From Thelephora terrestris (lineage: Eukaryota > Basidiomycota > Agaricomycetes > Thelephorales > Thelephoraceae), in the NCBI GenBank assembly GCA_015956445.1, contig WIUZ02000011.1, positions 1,389,501 through 1,453,500 on the forward strand: DNA of 64,000 nt. The letters are read 5' to 3'. The notes under the pieces were generated by a model. That model searched no databases. It was not told the DNA's origin and saw nothing but the letters and a program-made list of their open reading frames with translations. How positions within the stretch are numbered: position 1 is the first letter of the stretch; every line of letters starts with the position of its first letter. Position numbers and translations under genes: made by a program. Shown here piece after piece: positions 57,380 to 64,000 of this stretch.

Positions 57380-59093
57380 CTAATGGAGACTCAATGACTG
57401 ATCGACCTTTGAAAATCCTTCGAAAAAGGCGGAGAAGAGGTCGATGGCATGTTGGACATCATGCGATCCAGCGGTCTCCCTGATGGAGTGCATTGACAAC
57501 ATTGCGTTTCCGACGTCGACCGTTCGTAAACCAAGTTTGCTCAACATCGGGCCTACGGTGGAACCACAAGCCCTGTGTCACCGCGTCAGTCCGAAAACGG
57601 GGGCAAAGGGAGGAAACGTATACTGACATGTCGTTCCGGACTTCGAATTCTTGAACCTTCCCACCCCTGCTCTCAACGAGCTTCTTCACTAGGAAAGTAC
57701 CAATTGCGTCGCTGGCATAGCGCTGCTTGGCGTTGGTCTTGATGATGATACCCTGGTTCATCCGCGGCTTGTGATTAGACTCGTACTTATCCGTGTAATT
57801 GGGGTGAATCGCGTGACCCATGTCAGAGGAAATCAAGAACGACCTCGCAATCGATTGACCATGAGCCGCGGGAGTGGGAGAAAGTCGGTCGATGAGGGTT
57901 GGGACGAGGGAAGACTCTGCGCCAGTAGTAGAGACACTCCCAATTTCTTCATGGTTGAAGAGAGCGATACAATTCACGTTTCCGTCAGATTCTTTGCTCT
58001 CTGCCATGGCCTCGAGAGCGCAGAAACTTGGGTATTGATAGCGTTAGTGAAGACCAGGACTTTCGGACTGAACGAGCTTACGAAGAAACCAAGTTATCCA
58101 TGCGTGGACTTGAGATGAACTCGTTGTCAAGGCCAATAAGACAAGAAGGTTGGGTATCATAGAGGTGTCTACAGGCAATGTCAGGATCGAGTTTCTGTGT
58201 AGACACTGAACCCCTCACAATTCGAAGTCGTGGATTTCCTCCGGAGATAGGTCCAGTTCCTGAGCCAGGAGAGACAAAAGCGCTGGGTGATGATTTTCCT
58301 GAATGTTCGATGCGAGATCTGCTTGTTTGTACGCCTTGTCATCATTGAGCTTGTCCGCGATCAGACCGAGAATCGGAACGAACTGCGTCTCTTGGTTGAA
58401 CTTCAAGTTATCGTTAACGCCCCTGTCGACTTGATATCGTGTGAGCCATACCGTAGAACCAGTACATTTAGTGGATCACGTACGATGAATGGCCAAGGTT
58501 GGGATTCGAAGCAAAGGTCGATCAATCTTGATGAGTTTGGATGCGAATGAGCCGTTCTTGTCCGCAGTGACGACTCTTCCCGCGAGACTCAAATCCCGGT
58601 CGAACCACGAATGCCAGATACCTCCACCGTAAGTTTCCACCCCGACCTGAAGATATCCCTCCTTGGTCCTCTTCGAGATCGGTCGGACGCGGAGATTAGG
58701 GCTATCGATGTGAGTTGCTACAATCGAGACTCCGGTGCCAGGCTTCCAATTTTGCGGGATGGTGAAAGCGAGCAGGCTGCTCTGATTTCTACCAGGACGT
58801 TTAACGGCCGTGAGTTGTGAAGATCGAGCAGCTGACCTAGTGAAGAAGTATTTTCCGCCTTCCTTGATATCCTTCTCCCACTCGTCCACCTCGCGAACCT
58901 GATTACAGAAAAGCCACAAATAAGAGTCCGGGGGCCACGTTGATAGGGTGCCAGCTCATCTGACCTTTCTGAACCCAGCTTTCTCCAGTCGTAAAATCGC
59001 ATTTTGGACGGCATGGAACGGAGTTGGCGATGAGTTTACGAACTGCAAGAAACGTGAAGCAGCCTCTGGGGCAATTGTGTTGATCATCGTCAT
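57380..59093 (-). CDS. APE4: Aspartyl aminopeptidase (M18)
   Basis: The ATG at 59093 gives MTMINTIAPEAASRFLQFVN then SSPTPFHAVQNAILRLEKAG, the standard M18 start. The metal and active-site blocks are VSIVATHIDSPNLRVRPIS (first zinc His), YGGGIWHSWFDRDLSLAGRV, GVNDNLKFNQETQFVPIL, NCIALFNHEEIGSVSTTGAE (Glu pair), SFLISSDMGHAIHPNYTDKY (Asp, His), MNQGIIIKTNAKQRYASDA and GNAMLSMHSIRETAGSHDVQ. M18 enzymes form a dodecamer in the cytosol or vacuole and remove N-terminal Asp and Glu. Length and block order fit the family. Stop at 57380-57382. Confidence 0.9.
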
Positions 59094-59824
59094 CTTTCGG
59101 AAAGCCAATGCTAGGACAGGTGGTAGAGGGAGATTTGGAATACGCAGAGTGGTGATCGATAAAGGTGGAGGAATCGAACACAGCTGTCCGGGTGGCGCCG
59201 GTGCGGCAGAAGTGATAGTAGACTGAACAATCTCACTCGAGGATTATCAAGCAATGGTGGGAGGAGGTCATCTGACGACAACTAAGATCATGCCCGACAT
59301 CGGGTTTAGGACAGACGTGAACGCGATCAACAGCACGAAACAACCAGGATCCAATATTCACAACGGGCTGGTCGATGACCCACTGACCCGCTCGGTGGTA
59401 CAACCCACGACGACAACGCCAGTGTCATCACCTGTCTTTTGCCTTCATACTGAATCAGAGGCACTCGAAGCTTGAAGTCCTCCCTTGATGCGAACGTCAG
59501 CTCGCGCAACATGCGATCGTGCGGGGTGCGCCAGAACGAGAAAGGCGCGCCCACTCTAAATTGCAGAATGCGTGCTGGTGACGAAATCAAGAACGTGTCG
59601 TGTCTCTGGCCTTATCGTAGAATAACCTCAATCTACCTCTGCAACTGAACAGGATATTCCGCGTTTTTGACAATCTCGGGATTCTAAGACACTCTTCCGG
59701 GGCGGTTGATCCTCGATCATCGTTGTGGTGCTTCGCGAAGCGTAGCGACCGTGGGAACTTACGATTACTAAATTTTGCCGCCGTTTTTTGGCTGCTTGAA
59801 TCTGGCGCAAAACCTCACCTGAAA
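59094..59824. other. Divergent region between APE4 and UTP12 with an unassigned minus-strand frame
   Basis: 731 bp between two start codons facing apart. On the minus strand, 59,590-59,440 reads ILQFRVGAPFSFWRTPHDRM and EDFKLRVPLIQYEGKRQ, a natural-looking protein stretch ended by a GTGATG donor-like site, but no good start, partner exon or family could be found. It may be an unrecognised small gene; otherwise the region is promoter. Confidence 0.4.
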
Positions 59825-62800
59825 ATGGTCCGAAGTTACTTTCGACACGGGCCAACGGAGGTCTGTCACCTAGAATTTCCGCGCCTATCCTCTAACGTGA
59901 CCCTAAGGCTTTCGGGCTCGTCTGCAGTGCATCTTCCAACTCGGTTTTCGATGGGAAACTCGCCTATGTACCTGCATTGGAGGACGTACTCGTCTGGAAT
60001 GTCAAAAGGGGAAGCATGGTGCGTTATCTGCGCAACATATCTACGTCAAGACTTCTGAGCTCGATGTACTACCCAGGCCGCAATGTGGCACGAGAGCGGG
60101 CATCGTGCGGAAGTTACTTGCATCCTGCGTTCCCCAAAACCAGACACCTTCGCGGTCGGATATTCCGACGGGTCCATTCGCGTGTGGAGCGCTTCTTCGA
60201 CTTCCGTGATTAGCACCTTTAACGGACACAAAAAGGCGATTACTGCCCTCGCTTTCGATCAAGACGGTTCAAGGCTTGCTTCTGGCTCACAAGACACTGA
60301 TTTGATTGTCTGGGATGTTGTTGCAGAAGCTGGTCTATTCAGGTTGGTGTGCAAGCTTGCCCACCTATGTGGTCTGCTAACACCCCCCAAAGATTACGGG
60401 GCCACCGCGATCAAATCACCGCCGTAAAATTCTTGGACACCTTCACCAATGTACCTTCGACGTCATCTGCTTCGGGGTCGGCCTTCATCGTAACTGCGTC
60501 TAAGGATTCCTTCTTGAAGGTTTGGGATCTGTCTACCCAACACTGTGTCCAGACTACTCTCGCACACCGTGCAGAGGTCTGGTCTCTCGACATTAACCCG
60601 GAAAAAAACTTGATTTTCACTGGAAGCAGCGAGGGTGAGATGAAAGTGTGGAGAATAGACTCCGAGGCTTTGTCAGAAGGCCTCAAGGAGAGTGAATCGG
60701 GAGAGGTGGATATATATATTTTTTGACCGCATATGCCGCGTCGTCTAACTCGTACACAGATAACGAAGATGATCCGCCCAGTTACGACAATACCACTCTC
60801 CTCAAAACATCGTGTCTCTCAACTTTTGTTCCATCCTCGCCTTCAATACCTCGCAGTTCAGTCTCATGACCGTTCTGTTGAGATTTTTCGGATACGATCC
60901 GAGGAAGAGATCCGTAAAAAGCAAGCGCGAAGAAAAAAGCGAGCCAGGGAAAAGAAAAAAGAAAAGGGGCAAAAAGAACCAGACACGGGCGACGAAGGGA
61001 GCGAGGAAGAGCGTGAAATCGACCTCGTTGAACTTTTCACCCCCTACCTTATTGTGAGGTCCGGTGGCAAAATCCGTTCGTTCGACTTTGGAGGCGAAAT
61101 GGCCACAGATACAAAAGGCAACGCCCAGGTTTGCCATCGAAATTCGCCTCAAATCCTCCCTAACCTTGTTTCTAGATATTCCTTGCACTTGCTTCGAATG
61201 CTCTGGAGGTCCACAATATTCCTCCACCTACGCGTTCAAAAGAAAATCCTCCAGAAGCCGCCAAGCTCTATTCTCTCGATTTACCTGGCCATCGAACGGA
61301 CATCAGGACCCTTTCATTGAGCTCTGATGATATGTTGCTCGCTTCCGCCTCAAACGGTATTGCCTCCGCTTTTTCAATCACGCGTTCGGCTTGACAAGGA
61401 TCTCAGGCTCTCTTAAGATCTGGAATATCAAAACTACGACATGCATTCGCACGCTGGATTGCGGACACGCGATCTGCAGTACATTTCTCCCCAATGATCG
61501 ACAGGTCAGCAGATCCTACCATATTAATTAAAGACATGTAAAAGATGGTGCCCACAGATCGCTATTGGGACGAAGAATGGCGAGATATTAATTTACGACT
61601 TAGCTTCCGCTTCGTTGGTGGACACCGTCAAAGCCCATACGGGAACATTGTGGTCGATGCACATTCGCCCGGACGAGCGGGGACTTGTCACAGGTGGTGC
61701 GGATAAGGACATAAAGTTCTGGGATATCGAGGAGAAACGGGTCAGTGGGGATGACGTATGCTGATATTCATTAATCAAACTGGTGCATCAGAGGGCTGAC
61801 CTTGAACTAGCCAAGATCGACAGCGATCTCGTCCCTAGTTCACACAAGAACGCTCAAAATGACTGACGATGTCCTGTCGGTCCGGTACAGCCCCAACGGA
61901 AAACTGCTCGCCGTCTCCTTGCTTGATTCAACCGTGAAGGTTTTCTATCAGGACTCTCTGAAATTCTTCCTTTCCCTCTACGGGCACAAGGTACGACTGC
62001 CAAACCTCCTGGTGCCGTAACGGACTAAATCTCGGTATAGCTCCCGGTTCTCTCGATGGACATCTCGCATGATTCAAAGCTGATCGTGACGTGTTCGGCC
62101 GACAAGAACGTGAAGATCTGGGGTCTAGATTTCGGCGACTGCCACAAATCGATATTCGCACACGATGAATCGGTTATGCAAGTCGCGTTCGAGAAGGAAT
62201 CTCACTACTTTTGGACCGTTAGCAAAGACAAGGTGCTCAAATACTGGGATGGAGACAAGGTCGGTGTTTTTTTTCTTCTCATTGGTCCTAGACCGATCAA
62301 CGTCGAAACACGGTCGGTTGACCCTGGTTTGCGTGCACTTCGTTTCATTCCACAGTTTGAGAAAATCCAGACCCTCGAAGGGCATCACGGTGAGGTCTGG
62401 GCGCTCGCCGTGAGTAACCGAGGGAACTTCGTCGTCACCGGCTCCCACGACAAATCTATCAGAGTTTGGGAGAAACTTGACGATCCTCTCTTTTTGGAAG
62501 AGGAACGGGAACGGGACTTGGAACGGTTGTACGACGCAAACCTCGCTGAAACCATGAACCGTGACGTGGACCGTATCGGTATCGGCCGAGACGTGGACGG
62601 AGCTGATCCCAGCGGAGCACAAGAACAGGTTGAAGTCGCGCAGGTGACGAAACAGACGACGGAGACCCTCATGGCCGGAGAGAAGATTATGGAAGCGCTT
62701 GACGTCGCGGACGCTGACATCGCTCTTCTAGCGGAGTTTCAAGCCGCCAAATCAGGGCTCAATGAGGCACAGATCTCCGCCCTCCCTGCGCCCGCTCGGA

Positions 62801-63311
62801 ATCCCTTGCTGGCGATGCAGGGTCTGGAGGCTGAGGCGCATGTATTGCAGGTTGTGGAGAAGGTGCCATCAACAGCACTGCAGGATGCGTTGCTCGTCCT
62901 TCCATTCAACAACGTTTTGTCTCTAATGCGATACCTAAATGAATGGGCACGCAGGGTACGCACACATCTATTCGGAACCCGCTCACAAGATCGAGTTGAA
63001 TTTGACATCAATAGGGGTGGAACATTGTTCTCGTTTCGCGGATCCTTTTCTTCATCCTCCGGACGCATCATCACCAGATCGTCACAAACCGCGTGATGCG
63101 CACGACGCTGATTCCATTACGGAAACACCTCCGTGACGCGCTTCAGAAACAGAAAGAGACGATGGGATATAACCTCGCGGCGCTCCAATACATTCAGCGA
63201 CAGAACGAATCACGGAGAACGGCCAGGTTCTACGAAGAAGAGTCTTTCGATGAGGAGAGAGTGAAAGCTAGGATTGCTGAGGGAAAAAAGAGGAAGAGGG
63301 TCGTGTTGTAG
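59825..63311 (+). CDS. UTP12: Small-subunit processome WD40 protein UTP12/WDR3
   Basis: The ATG at 59825 gives MVRSYFRHGPTE, and short introns lead to AFGLVCSASSNSVFDGK and ALEDVLVWNVKRGSM. There follow about a dozen WD repeats, for example FNGHKKAITALAFDQDGSRL, SGSQDTDLIVWDV, LAHRAEVWSLDINPEKNLIF, LDCGHAICSTFLPNDRQ, VKAHTGTLWSMHIRPDERGL, LPVLSMDISHDSKLIVTCSA and LEGHHGEVWALAVSNRGNF. A basic, acidic-flanked insert RKKQARRKKRAREKKKEKG is probably nucleolar targeting. The C-terminal Utp12 domain has LLVLPFNNVLSLMRYLNEWA, and after an intron ending CAATAG continues GWNIVLVSRILFFILRTHHH and TTLIPLRKHLRDALQKQKET. This is UTP12/DIP2/WDR3, part of the UTP-B module bound to U3 snoRNA. Ends EGKKRKRVVL at 63309-63311. 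Confidence 0.9.
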
Positions 63312-63508
63312 TGTGGATCAGCTCGACAGGTGTACTTTTAGGTTGGATATCACGAGAATACAGGTGTGCAGCGAACAGCGGACGATGTGAAGGAACGAGG
63401 TGGCCTAGAGATACGGCATTTTTGAAATCACGACTCTGGACCCCAGAGATGTTCAAACCTGAAACGTGATGATGAGCTGGGAGTGTTATAGGTGGAATTC
63501 CCGCTTGC

Positions 63509-64000
63509 TTACCACTGGGTCGGGTCAGAAGCAAGCCTCATGTTGACCTGCATGACGCCAGTGTCCAGATCTCCAAGTTCTCGGAATGGAGCCTTCGTCA
63601 AGTCAACGTGCCGAGAGCCAGGTGCGCAGCCTTGGCAGGTATCCACAACCCTGACGAATACACATTTCTCGGCACTTTCGCAAACTGAAAAGCACGGGTG
63701 AGCGCGTACGTCGAAAGGACGAATTCTGGCACCAACGTTCGAGGAACTTGAAGCAGGACGGTTTCGAGGACCAGCCCTCCAGAGTCACAGCGCAAGCGAA
63801 AGAGTCATCCTATGGCCGTCAGCCTGCATCAAGAACAACGGTTTTTGCCAGCTCACAGTCGGCGCCCAGGTGGGTTCAGGCCAGCAGCTTGGGTTCTCAA
63901 GATCTTGGCCGGTGTACCATGTGATCTTGACTTTCTCCGGATGACCAAGTCCACGGAGACCATTCCAGGCACTATTGAGAGTGTGTACCAAGGTCTCAGC
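63509..64000 (-). CDS. Secreted DPBB (RlpA/expansin-like) protein, C-terminal part
   Basis: The 5' end lies beyond the window. Exons read NSAWNGLRGLGHPEKVKITW, YTGQDLENPSCWPEPTWAPT, then after a CATAG acceptor DDSFACAVTLEGWSSKPSCF and KFLE, then CESAEKCVFVRVVDTCQGCA, PGSRHVDLTKAPFRELGDLD and TGVMQVNMRLASDPTQW before TAA (63509-63511). The pattern of ITWYTG, even cysteines, VRVVDTC.GC and HVDLTKAAF is the double-psi beta-barrel of small fungal RlpA/expansin-like secreted proteins, which bind or loosen cell-wall polysaccharides. Function in this species is inferred. It converges with UTP12 across 197 bp. Confidence 0.75.

Noticed and set aside
59628-59855. Minus-strand frame beginning MARVESNFGPF opposite the UTP12 start
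   Set aside because: Its first codon is TTG, it overlaps the UTP12 start on the other strand and does not join in phase to the downstream protein-like stretch.

Overview
The window reads as gene-dense nuclear DNA of a filamentous basidiomycete, most likely an Agaricomycete. Genes lie on both strands 50-900 bp apart and are cut by many 45-65 nt GT-AG introns. Several families are typical of mushroom-forming fungi: a DUF6533-type membrane protein, an F-box/LRR-like protein, tandem single-membrane-pass proteins and secreted proteins with an ISG12/IFI6-like tail. Most of the window is conserved housekeeping genes, with two accessory stretches (about 7.5-19.5 kb and 42-44.2 kb).

Layout. 0-6.6 kb: 3' end of a sucrase/ferredoxin-like gene, an Sch9-type AGC kinase, a Tim17/22/23-like protein and a forkhead factor. 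7.6-16.7 kb: DUF6533 membrane protein, F-box gene with an apparent one-base frame break, tandem pair of secreted ISG12-like genes and a multi-pass membrane protein. 17.1-18.4 kb: a duplicated segment holding a candidate structured non-coding RNA and a decayed 5' piece of DPH1. 18.7-27.8 kb: a probable mitochondrial low-complexity protein, a DUF1992 (DNAJC28-like) protein, a tiny protein, ORC1 and a DUF4139 protein. 28-30.7 kb: tandem single-pass membrane proteins. 31-42 kb: RNPS1, a CYC2-like reductase, MED18, BCD1, DRE2 and NPC1. 43.1-46 kb: a fold-back element, the second copy of the RNA candidate and intact DPH1. 46.3-53.2 kb: STRIPAK subunit Far11/STRIP and a Pho80-like cyclin. 55-63.3 kb: IMP2 protease, IMP4, aspartyl aminopeptidase and UTP12/WDR3. 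63.5-64 kb: a truncated secreted DPBB (RlpA/expansin-like) gene.

The strongest unexplained signal is the pair of ~600-nt units at about 17,370-17,972 and 43,503-44,105. Each follows a TATA-like box and twin TCACGTG motifs and ends in a perfect 11-bp stem followed by nine T. Between the two copies divergence is lowest inside the presumed transcript, higher in its promoter and 3' flank, and highest in the adjoining DPH1 remnant. I found about nine differences in the transcript, all transitions and no indels, and one of them turns a GCAA loop into GTAA. That pattern suggests a conserved structured RNA gene present twice, class unknown to me.

Functional themes: several genes act in ribosome and RNA biology (IMP4, UTP12, BCD1, RNPS1, DPH1 for EF2 modification), in nutrient and growth signalling (Sch9, Pho80-like cyclin, Far11) and in mitochondria (IMP2, CYC2-like, Tim17-like, DUF1992). 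The mixture looks like ordinary fungal gene order rather than one pathway cluster. Exon boundaries were read by eye from splice signals and protein continuity.
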